Assembly (NCBI GenBank): GCA_033558025.1
Contig: JAUCEF010000013.1
Location: 5,077,001 to 5,141,000, forward strand
DNA from: Phytophthora sp. 'mugwort'
Lineage: Eukaryota; Oomycota; Peronosporomycetes; Peronosporales; Peronosporaceae
DNA length: 64,000 bases
Direction: 5' to 3'
A model generated the notes under the pieces. That model was not told the DNA's origin and ran no database searches. It worked only from the letters and a program-made list of their open reading frames with translations. Position 1 is the stretch's first letter. Each line of letters begins with the position of its first letter. Of the stretch, positions 1 through 10,335 are shown one piece after another. Position numbers and translations under genes: made by a program.

Positions 1-774
1 AGGCTGACTCAGTCTGCGCTACGTGAGGATAATTGGCATGTCAACCTCAGATGCACGAGCAAGCGAATGAGAACGAAATTCCTCGCAGCGGCCGATGCCA
101 CGGGCACACTACTGGACATGTATATGGGTACTCTCCAGCCCCACTTTCGGTACCGTTGAGAGACGCTGAGTCTTTGTGATTGATGTCACTAACAGCACCG
201 TGCAGGCTTCATTAATATCATTGGAATGTATGAGTTGAATACTATGTCACCAAGCAGAAGGATACAGGATCGAGTTGCATTGCGGTCAATGTTGAACGTG
301 AATGCGATGTTACCATGGTAATTCCCCCGATCGTTTTATCAAAATGCTACTACGTTAGCTGAAAAGTTCTGGTAACTTTGAGACTATGGGCCGGTAGCAA
401 TAGCCACATAATACAGCCTGGCCCAATCCAAATCATTGCGCGGAAAAGAACCCTTGCCCAATTTTGGATCGGCTGTACGGCAGGCCGAATCGGCTTAACC
501 CGATACAAAACAAAACTTGCATTGCCCTTTTCTGCAATCTACAGTGGTAAAAATAACTGTGCGTTCTTCTTAACTTGGCTGCACATTTACTCATCAGCGC
601 ACAGGGAGAGAAAGTGTCAGGTGCGTCGGCAGTCACGCCCGCGCGCTGCTGTCGAGACCAGTCCAGTCGCTTTCCGGCGCCATCGTATTTATAGGCGGCT
701 GCCGGTAGTTACGCGACGTCGCATTGCCTGGTCACTCTCCCGCTGCGAGCGCCTATTTCCCGTCTCGACCCCCC
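1..774. other. Upstream region without a recognised gene
   Basis: No reading frame here has convincing protein character. The last 100-200 bases should hold the promoter and 5' leader of the phosphatase gene at 775, but I could not pick out a clear oomycete initiator (TCATTY type). Upstream reading frames that join the phosphatase frame begin at non-ATG codons and are not needed. Confidence 0.5.
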
Positions 775-3596
775 ATGGCCAGCAAGCTCAACGCATTCCT
801 GGCCTCCGTGCCTGCCAATGCCAGCGTGCCCAGCCCGCCCAAATCGGCGCCGGCTGCACTGGCCTTCCCACAGCTGGAGCTCAAGGTGACGCCCGAGAAT
901 GTCGGCTCCTTTGCGCCGGCCACGCCACAGCCGGCTATGGCACGTCGCCGTCGCCCATCGTCGCTGCGCAAATCCAACCCCAGCCTTAAGCTGGCGCTGG
1001 ATTCGTGCAGTTCCAACCAGGAGCAGGATGGGCCTGAAAATGAGCGGGGCGTGGCGCGGCCCTCGCCGCTCAAGAGTTTCATGGCTGCACAAGCGGCCGC
1101 GGCCAAGCTTAAGTTACAGGTGGAGAAGAACGATGTGCCAGCCCCAGATCTGATGCGCACGGGCAGCGGATCAGAGCTGGATGCCAAGTCGGAGGCGGGA
1201 CCTATGCGCATGGCCAGCATACAAGGCTCACACCATCGTCGCGTGTCTACCGACACGACGCTGTTCAACCGCTATCTGCGTCAACAGGCGGATCGTGATA
1301 TCGGCCAGGAAACTGTGCAGCACTTTGCTAATGTGCCCATCATCACCGCCACTGCAGTTGCTGCTGATGCGCTCGAGAGCGAGATGACAGTGGACAACAA
1401 TGCTGATGAGGAGCACGCGAGTACCGTCGCGCTGGACCCGGAGGAAATCCTTGCACTCTTCCGACTGGGAAGCGTTATCCCTGTGTCTAGTGCACTGGAA
1501 ATCGTACGACGAGCTACTAACCTCATGTCTCTCGAGCAGAATGTCGTCTCAATTCGTGCACCGTACACACTCGTAGGCGACCTCCACGGCCAGTTCCAGG
1601 ACCTGTTGGAGCTCTTCCGTGTGCACGGTTTCCCGGCCATAGACAACCCGTTCTTGTTTCTTGGTGACTATGTGGACCGCGGCATTTCTTCCTGCGAAAT
1701 TATCCTGCTGCTCTTGGCCTTCAAGGTGGCTTTTCCGGATAGTGTGCATCTGCTGCGTGGGAATCATGAGTGCCGAAGTTTGAGTACATTTTACGGCTTC
1801 CGGGCGGAATGCCTAAAGAAATACGGACCTGTACTGTACAACCGAATGATCAAATGCTTTGAGAGTATGCCGCTGGCGGCACGACTTGAGACTGTTCACG
1901 GCACGTTTCTGGCTGTACACGGCGGGTTGTCACCGGATATTCATTTTGTGGAGGACATCAATGATCAAGTGAACCGCTTTATGGAACCAGAACCAAACGG
2001 AGCTCTGTGCGACTTGTTATGGTCAGATCCAGCCAAGGGCGAAGCACAAGAGCACGAATGGGCGCCCAATGGTATGCGCGGTTGCTCCTTCACGTTTAAC
2101 GAGCACGCCTGCCGCGTGTTCCTTGAGCGAAATAACCTCCTGGCTATTGTCCGTGCTCATGAGCTGGAAGAGGACGGCTATAAAGAGCACTTTCGCCACG
2201 ATGCTGATCACTCGGAAGAGAATGAAGATGGAAAACTGGTTCTTCCAGCGGTTGTCACCGTTTTCTCCGCTCCAGAATACTGTAACACAAACCACAATGT
2301 TGGGGCAACGTTGAAGATTCCCTGGGAAAAGCAAAATGGCCGCCTACTGCAGTATCAGCAGCACAAGCGTAGTCAATATGCCGAGTTTGAGTTCACTCGC
2401 CCAAGCGAAGAGAAGGCGGTCAAGGCGTTTCTGGAGGAGAATTTGCCTTTTTTGCCGATAGACTTTTACGATTTGGTGAATGTGTGCCGGCAGTTGCGAT
2501 TCACTCTCGAGCGAGCAGCCAGCATCACGTCCTCGCTTCCGCCTGGGTCAGAACCCGTTTGCAAGTTGTCCCTAGTTTCGTCGCTGTGTGCAACAGCGAT
2601 GACCCTCGAGACGAAGATCGAAGAGGAAGATCCGGAGCTTCCCGTGTCACCGCCACCGTTGTGTACACTGCCAATTGAATTTGAGGAAAAGGATGCCGAG
2701 TGTAGCGCTACAGACACTCATGAGGCAGTGGGTGAGTCGTTGGAGGATTGGGAACTTATTGGTGAGACGAAGGGCGCTGAAGCCGACATTAAGAAGTCGA
2801 AAAAATACAAAAAGAAGGAGAAAAAAGAAAAGAAGCTGAAGGAGAAAATGGAGAAGAAACAGCAGAAACAAAAGGAGAAGAAGAAGTGGGACACGAGTCG
2901 AATCGTGAGCGGATGGAAGTTTTGCCCGGGGTTTGTACGCTTCTACGACCGGTACTTCTCGCGTGACGGGATGAAGAAGAGTGGGTCAGAGATTACCTCT
3001 GCCCCGGGCCACCTAGGCAAGCGGGCGTCCTGGATTCCCCACTACAAAACACCCTTCATGCGCTCGACGTCGACCGGCGAGGCTCCCACCGACAGTGAAA
3101 CAAACGACACGGTCAGTGACACAATCGGCCCTGTTCGACGAAAGAGTATGACGGACTGGATGCCGATGCCGTCGTTTGAGCAGGTGGCTCAACTTACGAC
3201 CACCCTTCAGGGCCACATTCCAAGCCAGACGAGCGGCATCAACGTGTTTACAAAGGCACAGTGGCAAGCTCTAAAGCTGTATTTCTCGATCCTCGATCTT
3301 GATGGTAGTGGTGTTCTGGTGGAAGAGAGTTTTGTTGTACTTCTCGCTGAGCAAGACAGTGGTACGTTTGCTGATAATCGCGGCGATGTTGTATGGGTGA
3401 ATGTTGAGTTGATGCTAACCTTGAAGTGTTTTTGTTCTTGTGCTGTGCAGATGCTTATGCGACAGAAGATGAATTAAGTCTCTTGATGGAAGTCATGGAC
3501 TGCAATGCCGACACTATGATCACCGAGCAAGATTTTTTGCTATTTGCATATCGCGCTTTGTTGCGATGGAAAAAAGCTCTGCATGGCTCCGGCTAG
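775..3596 (+). CDS. Calcineurin-like Ser/Thr phosphatase with C-terminal EF-hands
   Basis: Two exons, 775-3361 and 3451-3596, give 910 residues; the intron at 3362-3450 has GTACGT, a CTAAC branch site and a CAG end. The start is the first ATG in frame, in the context CCCCATGG. Residues 1-240 are low-complexity. The metallophosphatase core follows: GDLHGQ (about 267), GDYVDRG (about 297), RGNHE (about 329), AVHGGLSPD (about 381), RAHE (about 460) and FSAPEY (about 497). Spacing and the LLWSDP and NNLL(A/S)I segments resemble calcineurin A (PP2B) more than PP1 or PP2A. A Lys-rich stretch (about 673-705) separates it from two EF-hand-like loops; the first lacks the final Glu (Ser), the second has Asp there and is only completed by splicing. 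The likely role is Ca2+-linked Ser/Thr dephosphorylation in the cytosol. The Copia element begins only 152 bp past the stop. Confidence 0.9.
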
Positions 3597-3748
3597 GAGT
3601 CTGCTCGAGCAGAATCGAACTCATGTAGCGAAGTGTGACCCCCCCCAATGCCAGATTAGAAGCGATAGTAATGTGGCATCCGCCCGCATAGTATAAAAAG
3701 ATGAAATCTATCACTTAAGAACGCTATAGATGTCCTGTGCTTCATGAA

Positions 3749-3997
3749 TGAAGATAACCGTCCTTTACAATCTGATAGTGAAGCGACACCATGTTGATGA
3801 CTCTAAGATGTAATACTCAAATGAATGATAGCCGCACTCCTACACAGGATGCATAGCTACTTTCGACAAGAATATGTGAGCAGCAAGACTAACTCGCTGC
3901 TTCGCTTAACATAATGAATCTCACTTTTCCTTTATTCTTCATCGACGCAGACTTCCGTTTCTTCTTCTTCTCCCGAACAGGAGCCCTAACGGCAACA
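3749..3997 (+). repeat. 5' LTR of Copia element D
   Basis: Starts TGAAGATAACC and ends CGGCAACA, 249 bp. It aligns along most of its length with 19960-20231. It is preceded by ATGAA, the target duplication also found after the 3' LTR. The first part is shorter than in the 3' copy, which suggests a small deletion. Confidence 0.8.
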
Positions 3998-4001
3998 CGT
4001 C

Positions 4002-4208
4002 ATGAGTCCCATCAAGCCTCAAGCGACGACTTCCCACGTCTCACTGGCGCAAGAAACTTCGAAGTGTGGAAGGCCCGAGTCGGTGCTTCGCTTGACGACA
4101 AACATCTACTCGGTTTCGTCACCAAGAAGGGCTATGATGGGGTCAGCGACGACGAAGACAACCTTGACTCTGAATACAGCGAGATATCCGATGTTGAAGA
4201 ACCCCTCA
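4002..4208 (+). pseudogene. Copia gag, N-terminal part (interrupted)
   Basis: An ATG lies 4 bases after the 5' LTR. After a frameshift, the frame reads FPRLTGARNFEVWKARV, the LxGxNFxxWK pattern typical of the start of Copia gag proteins, then an acidic stretch (DDEDNLDSEYSEISDVEE). The frame is cut by the Gypsy A1 LTR at 4209. The flank after A1 (12398-12640) continues with more acidic sequence on the same strand. Confidence 0.75.
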
Positions 4209-4397
4209 TGTGACAAGGCATACAACACCTTGCCCACAGAAGTGTGACTTCCAGAAAGTATATTGTACCATATCTGTGGTACCTATCCATGACGGCATTA
4301 CCGTTGACGTCATAGTGATGTTTGGCTACATCACCTATTTACTTGGGTAAACCTGCTCTGAAGAGTGACTTGGCACGATTCATGTAACCCTGCTACA
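4209..4397 (-). repeat. 3' LTR of Gypsy A1, internally deleted
   Basis: Ends TGTGAC/GCTACA on the + strand and matches both ends of the 366-bp 5' LTR, but about 180 bp are missing from its middle (junction near 4260). It is preceded directly by the target duplication CCTCA and followed by the polypurine tract. Confidence 0.85.
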
Positions 4398-4409
4398 TCG
4401 TCTCCCACT
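4398..4409 (-). promoter_or_regulatory. Polypurine tract of Gypsy A1
   Basis: Read on the minus strand, AGTGGGAGACGA directly precedes the 3' LTR. Gypsy B has the comparable GGTGGGGGAGAG at the same place. It would prime plus-strand DNA synthesis. Confidence 0.7.
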
Positions 4410-4513
4410 TAGGTCCGGTTTACCTACCTTTCAGGGCGAGTGAAAGGAAGTCGCCGCCTTTCACTCTCCAAGTCGAATTACATCGACTTCGCTGCAGTTG
4501 GTTTCCGCAGCCG

Positions 4514-4527
4514 GCTCATTTCCTTTT
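4514..4527 (+). promoter_or_regulatory. Oomycete initiator-like element before the antisense ORF of A1
   Basis: GCTCATTTCCTTTT fits the oomycete core initiator (TCATTYY with a pyrimidine run). It lies about 72 bp upstream of the ATG at 4586, a normal 5' leader length in oomycetes, and on the strand opposite to gag-pol. A chance match is possible. Confidence 0.5.
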
Positions 4528-4585
4528 GAGACCGAGCACTTCCGCGTGTTCTTCTTCTTCTTCGGCTTCCACGTCAGCCTCAAGC

Positions 4586-6450
4586 ATGACGAAGCCTCGG
4601 TCTGGCAGCAGTGCGAAGCGCCTGCCAAGCCTGTTGCTTCCAAGAAGCAGGCTAAGAGCTCTAAGCCGTCCGGCAAACGCTCTGCCGTAAAGGATCCACC
4701 AAGGTAGCATCCAAGGTGACCCCCAAGACAGTTAAACTGCTTGAGGAAGACCCTGAGCTCCTCGTGGACTATGAGGAGGACTCGGACAAGTCTCCCATGT
4801 CCTGGGACGATAACGAGACTCCGCTCGTAAAGGGGGTCTGACGGCGACCCGAGTCAGTCGGACTCGCTTGGGTCCTGTTCCCCGATGTCTAGCCATAACG
4901 GCGACGATGGCGTCGCGCCGAAGACGGCCGAGCGTCAGGGGAGTGCATGATCACCCAAGAAGGACGAAGAGAAACCTCGTTCTCCGATCAAGAACTTGAC
5001 GCTCGCTGAGGCAACTGCCCGCGTCAAGGCTGCTAAGGCCGCAGCAGCCTCGGAAGCAGCCGCAAGCGGCGAGATGCTTCCAGTTCTTCGATCCGTGACG
5101 GTATGGAACCCTCACGCTCACGAACAAGGAACTCTTCGATTTCTTTTCCGATGAGGAGGAAGAGGGCCAAGTCGGCCGAGAGATCTCCAACGATCTCGAC
5201 GGGCAGCAGTCGGAGTACCAGGCTGCTCGTCATAACGGAGTGCGGGCCCCGGCGACTCGGTCGCCTGTGAAGGACTCTCCACCTGTTCGTGGGGGACCGC
5301 CTTACGCTCCCGGGTACTTCCCTCCTAAAGAGTGTCACGGAGCCGACGCCTACATGGGTTAGCTCCAGCCGCCTCTCGTGCTTCTTGGCGGGCGCTCTTC
5401 TATGGGCGCTTATGAGCGCCACCTGGTGGTCAAGCAGCCCCTGTTCCAAAACGTGAGCATCGCTCGGTGCGTGCTCCTGGCAACGCACAACACTCTCTCA
5501 AGGAGTTCACGAGCCGGCGGAAGAAGCTAGAGCTCCGGTCGGGACTGCGACCTGTGTGGGGCTATCCAGCCGTGATACCCCCACACTGTGACTTTTTCCA
5601 AGCGGCCGAGGCCGTCTTTTGGAAGTGGACAGCTACGCGTTGCTCACAAGAACAACTCGAGATTCTCCGGCCGGATCTCACCCTGGAGGCCATCCTTGAC
5701 CTCCGAGATCTGCGTATTGAGTTTGCCCATGTGGTAGGCAAACGGCAGCTCTCTCGAGAACTGCAGAAACATTCCGCTTCTAGCGCTCATGATGAGCCCG
5801 GGTATGGTCTTGGCTCTACGACTACACCCCGTTCGGGCAAGAAAGCCCGAACTACTTACGAAGCTGTCGCCGATATTCTGTTCCCAGATCGCGACAGCCT
5901 TCGGGCAGTCAGCCTGGAGCCGTTCGTACGGCCCCCAGGAGCACTCAGCTTCCGAGTACCCCTCCACTTCACGAGGAGCTGGCGCTTTTCGTGAACGCGC
6001 CGCTACTGGAGCACACGCTCCACGTGGTAGTGTCTCTCCCCATTACGGTCGAGCGAGGCGGTGGTGCCCTCGAACGAGTACGAGGCGGTGGTGCCCTCGA
6101 ACGAGTACGAGGCGCCGCCCCTCAGGTCCAGCTCAGGACCTGTTGCGTCGCCTTCGGCTCCACCTCGGGTCGTTGAAGACACCGCTCTTCGTCGTCGAGT
6201 CCTTGCGATTGAGATTGCGCTTGGACTTGGTGAGGGATGGGCTGCTGCCGCCCAGGCCGGGAGCGCTGAGGTCCTGGGGCCGATTCGTGACGACGTGAAG
6301 CGTCTGGCCGATGACTTGTTGGCCCTTGAAGGTCGGATCGACCGTCGTACGAATGACGTGGACGAGTTTTTCCAACGTCTGGATGCCTTTTGGGCGTCCA
6401 TGGACCGAGACCAATGGGAGTTGTTTCTCGTTCGGGACCTCCCGCGGTAA
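4586..6450 (+). pseudogene. Antisense ORF of Gypsy A1, unknown protein, frameshifted
   Basis: Located between pol and the 3' LTR but on the opposite strand. From the ATG (MTKPRSGSSAKR) the coding character shifts frame several times: a Lys/Ser-rich start, an acidic stretch (LLEEDPELLVDYEEDSD), Ala/Lys helices, a second acidic patch (FFSDEEEEG), a Pro/Gly-rich part, then residues with LRIEFAHVVGKRQL (5710-5751), and a C-terminal helix-rich coiled coil (RRVLAIEIALGLGEGW ... DDVKRLADDLLALEGRID) ending near RDLPR at 6450. The coiled-coil frame (6061-6450) is open and its composition is far more protein-like than the complementary frames. The intact protein would have been about 600 residues. No known family recognised; it is not gag, pol or an envelope glycoprotein (no signal peptide or membrane span seen). 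Homologue in Gypsy B at 27393-28668. Confidence 0.65.
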
Positions 6451-6982
6451 GGATGTGGTTTGCAATTACGACACATTTTACATCGGTTACATATGGGTAA
6501 AACCTTTGGTCCCGACACAATCGATATACGCACAGTCTGGTGCAGACGTAAAGTTTCTATCGTCCAAGGCAAAGGTCACGGGTTCGAGTCCCATCGATAA
6601 CACATTTTATTTTGCATATTTTGCATAAATTTGCATATAAGGAGGCGCCGCGCGACACCACGACATCTTCCAAGGATCACGTATGTGAACTACACTCATG
6701 GTACACGCAATCATTATCATGATGACGAAACCAGAGAATGTCCCAGAGTCTCCAGCCAATCAGATAGTCAATAGAGTGTGACGTGTAGGTTTGCATGTGA
6801 TGTAGAGGAATGGTTGGTCACCGTGCGGAGAATATCCAGCGTGGCACAAAGGACACACAAGAGCCTCCATGGCGGCTTAGATATAGCGCTAGCGAACTAA
6901 GGACCGCCCAAAATGAATCACTTCCAAATTTCCTTCCTACTCGACAACTCCTTCTCCTTCTCCTCCGCTCCACATCATTACA
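6446..6982 (+). mobile_element. Solo LTR (about 537 bp) inside the antisense ORF end of A1
   Basis: Defined by comparison with copy A2, where the same site (61212-61218) is empty. The insert is flanked by a direct repeat CCCGC (6441-6445, 6983-6987; the match extends to CCCGCGG). Its ends are inverted repeats: GGTAAGGATGTGG at the start and CCACATCATTACA at the end, so it ends in CA and probably began with TG before a mutation. It has a TATA-like GCATATAAGG near 6636. No internal coding sequence remains, as expected after LTR-LTR recombination. A MITE or tRNA-related SINE is an alternative, given the terminal inverted repeat and the tRNA-like part. Confidence 0.75.
6519..6603 (+). other. tRNA-like segment with A- and B-box matches
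   Basis: CGCACAGTCTGGTGCAG (about 6529-6545) resembles a tRNA D-arm/A-box and GGTTCGAGTCC (6581-6591) is an exact B-box/T-loop. Spacing of about 40 bases suits a pol III internal promoter. The acceptor and anticodon stems do not pair well, so this is not a functional tRNA gene. It is followed by an AT-rich run. Confidence 0.5.
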
Positions 6983-8461
6983 CCCGCGGCCTGTGCCCTA
7001 GGCGGGAGCGACGTCTGCGTACTCCCAGCCGTATCACTATGGCTCATACTCGGCGTATGCAGACGGGGTTCCTTCGTATGGAGCCCCTTCCGCGGTCCTG
7101 CAAGGGACCTGAGCCGCTGGATCTGGGCGCGCTCAGAGAGAATAGTTGCAGCCTTGCTTTGACGAATTGGGGCTTGTGAGACCTGCGGATCATAGTACCG
7201 CTTCAGACGGCCCACGGAGAACGTCGAGTGGGTCGTCATCGACTTAGGCAGGTCAATGCGGTATATACCGCACCATGCCTGGCCAGGACCGCGAAGGGTC
7301 CAATGAAGCGGTGCTTCAGTTTGTTGCTCCCAACGGAACTTGCCGTGGCGAGTGGCAATTCCTAGTGTCTAGTAGGACTAACTTACCCGCATTAAACACG
7401 TTTAAGTTTCACCTTCCATTCTTGTCAGAGTACTCATTTTGTTTGTCCTGTGGTGCAGCCGTGGCATCACGGACACGGCTGATTACATTCAACCTGCTGC
7501 CTATAAAAGACTCCACTTGTTTCCGTAAGGAAATCGGTCTCATGTCCGAGACCTGGGAGGAAAGCGCTTTCCGACCCACCCCACTTAGCACTGAAGACGG
7601 GGTGCTGCGTCGCAAAGTGAGCGGTACCCATGGATAGCGTAAGCCATTCATATAGAATGGAAGTACACGGTCGATGCTTGAACCGCATTGTTGAGTGCGA
7701 ACTCGACTACTGTTAGGCATTTTGACCAAGTGCGAAGAGCCTCCGCACAGACACTGCGTAAAGTGTCCTCAAGCACTCAATTGCCACGCTCCGTCTGCCA
7801 ATCTGTCTGAGGACGATCGGTAGTGGACATGTGCAGCCTTGTTCCAAGTAATTGGAACAGCGTTCGCCAGAACGCAGCGGTAAACCGGGGGTCACGATCC
7901 GAGACAATTGTCTCCGGCAGACCATGATGGCGGAAAACGCCATCCAGGAAAGCTTCGCAGCCTGTCCCCCGGTCACTGTGTCTTTAACCGGAGCAAGACG
8001 CTCCATCTTGCTCAGACGGCATACGTATATCAAGATGCCGGTGTTGCCGTGGCCGTCGGCTGGAAGTCCAAAGATGAAGTCCAGACTCATCGACTTCCAG
8101 CAGTCCGCAGGAAACGGGCAGGGTATGCAAAGGAGCCGAGGTGTGCCCGGCGGGATCCACCCGCTGACATGTCTTCACGTACTGTACGACCCACTTGTAC
8201 ATGTGGACCCACCAAAAGTACCGAGAGACCATTGGAAGGTCTTCTCGCGGCCCAAGTGGCCGCTGGACGGCGCATCCTGCGCATCCTAAAGGATATCAAA
8301 CTAGAGATCCTCGTCGTTTAGTACGACTACCCGCGGGGGTTCATGGGGCTCCACTCGATAGTAGAATAGGCCATCGGCCCACTCGTATCGATGGAGCCGG
8401 GTCCTCTGACGTGGCGTGAGCCACTCGGCCTTGGCTTCCTTGCCAGCGGCCAGGAAACGTA

Positions 8462-8517
8462 CCGTTCATGACAAGGAGCTGCTTACTTCATGGCAAGCAG
8501 CTCCTTGTCATGAACGG
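8462..8517. repeat. Perfect 23-bp inverted repeat in RNase H of A1
   Basis: Arms 8462-8484 and 8495-8517 are exactly complementary with a 10-base loop. One arm corresponds to the conserved PVHDKELLAM region of RNase H; the other is its inverted copy, which replaces normal coding sequence. The same structure is in A2 at 62700-62755. Confidence 0.9.
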
Positions 8518-9374
8518 GGTAGTTCTCTTCGACAGCCTTCAGCTGCCTGGACTGAAACGAGATCACTCATTCACGTCCTGCTGCATCATGCTGCAGCAAT
8601 GCATACCCGATTGCATAATCGGATGCATCGCAGACGACGCTGAACGGCTTCGTCTTGTCCGGCAGCAAGGACAGGCGCCTTCTGACGGCTTGCCTTGTCA
8701 TTATCAAAGGCTTCCTGGTGCTCACGCCCCCAGTGCCAGTCGGTATCCTTCTTCAGAAGATCCGACAAGGGTCTAGCCAGACCCGCGTACCCGTCGCTGT
8801 ACTTATGGAGGTAGTTAGTTGGCTAAATCCAGCCACTTCCTCAGGTCCTTCTTGGACCTTGGCGTTGGACAAGCCGAAATGGCCTTGACCTTCTCCAGGT
8901 CGGTTCGAACGCCGACTTAGCTAACGAAGCAACCGAGAACTTTGATCTCTTGCGCCGCGAAGACGCATTTTGTCGGTGTTGGCATAGGGCTTGTTCGCTC
9001 TCATGACCTCCAACACTCGACGGAGGTGCTCCAAATGCACCTCCATAGCCGTCTTGCCACCCTCGAAACGGCTATGGACGAAGATATCGTCGAAGTACGA
9101 CTATGCGTGCGCACGCAGTAGTCTAAACAACTGCGTGATCAGGCGATTGAACGTCGCCGGGCATTAGACAGACCCTGTGGCATCACAAGCCACTCCCAGA
9201 GCATACCGCTCGGGGTGCTCACTGCGATGAGCGGGATGTCGCTTCCCGCATCAGGATCTGGTAGTATCCGTCCACCACATGCAGGGCGCTGTATAACTCG
9301 CACCCGGCCATGTTGTCTAACAACGCATCCTTTCGCGGGATGGGTGTCTGGGCCGGCACGTTGCGCTGTTCAGC

Positions 9375-9395
9375 TTTTTTTTTTTTTTTTTTTTT
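9375..9395. repeat. Poly(T) run present in A1 only
   Basis: Twenty-one consecutive T. The A2 copy has TTATT at the matching site, so this is a copy-specific expansion or a sequencing or assembly artefact. Confidence 0.8.
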
Positions 9396-10079
9396 AAAAG
9401 CATGAATCAGACGCCACTTCCGTCCGGCTTCCGAAGCAGAAGGTTGACTTCGAGTGCGGGGATTCTATTCCCGCACCATGCCGCCTTGGCCTTTGCGGTG
9501 AAAAAGGCATCAATGACCTCGCACTGTTCTCGAGGCAGTGGTCATTGTCTGGTGACACAGTACTTTGTGCCCGGCACGAGATCAATTTCGTGCCTGATCC
9601 CACAATCCGGTGGGAGTTGAGACGGTGGATCCTTGAACACTACGTCCTCGAACTCCTTCATTAAAGGATACACTGGATCCTTCGTGGTCTTGAGAATCTC
9701 AAAACCCAACCGCGAGGCACACTGGGAGGAGAATACCTCCAGGGCGCCCTCGTCCATAACCGAGGAGGAATTCAATTCCTCTGGAGTGGACTCTTGCTTC
9801 AAGAGTACCACCTTCGCATTTTTCCCAGCCTACAAGTCGACCAGGAAATCTGTCGGCGTCAACTCTTCGAGGTTCTGGAGCTCTGACACCTCTGGCGGCG
9901 GCTCTAGCTGGATGCTGTCTGCCTTGACCCGGTGGCCGGTCTCGCCGTCGAGGATGTGATAACATCCTTCGACCAGCCGCGTCGGGAGAACCCGGGCCCT
10001 GGGTTCCGAGTTGCTTGAAGCGACCCCAGTCTGAAATGACTTCAGACTTGACTTGCGGTATCGACTATGTCGTTGACGG

Positions 10080-10335
10080 CGACCGTGACGTGGTACTTCG
10101 TTACCCACGTCTGTGGACGTCTCATTGACGACGTCCAAAGCCTCTAGAGCTTCGTGTGGAACATGGTGACCCACACAAGAAATGCATTCCACCACTTCTT
10201 CTTCAGTTAGGGTCTGGACGACCTGGTGTGGAACAAGGTTACCCACACAGGAAGCGCATTCTGCGCCTTCCTCGCCAGTTTCAGTCTGGGTGACTTGATG
10301 TGGACCTAGGTTGCCCACCTGGTCGGTGACACCCG
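10080..10335 (-). repeat. 24-residue tandem repeats in the A1 pol linker
   Basis: On the minus strand the protease-RT linker has three to four diverged units of about 24 residues that begin VGNLGPHQV, VGNLVPHQV, VGHHVPHE and VGNEVPRHG; two units end in CASC or CISC. Gypsy B has related repeats at 23367-23600. Confidence 0.75.

Noticed and set aside
6061..6450. The coiled-coil frame as a cellular gene
   Set aside because: It is repeated in A2 inside the same element context and has no introns, so it belongs to the retrotransposon.
6519..6603. A functional tRNA gene
   Set aside because: The A- and B-boxes fit, but the acceptor and anticodon stems do not pair.
8462..8517. A transcription terminator or riboswitch hairpin
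   Set aside because: One arm is conserved RNase H coding sequence and the other its inverted copy; it is a lesion.
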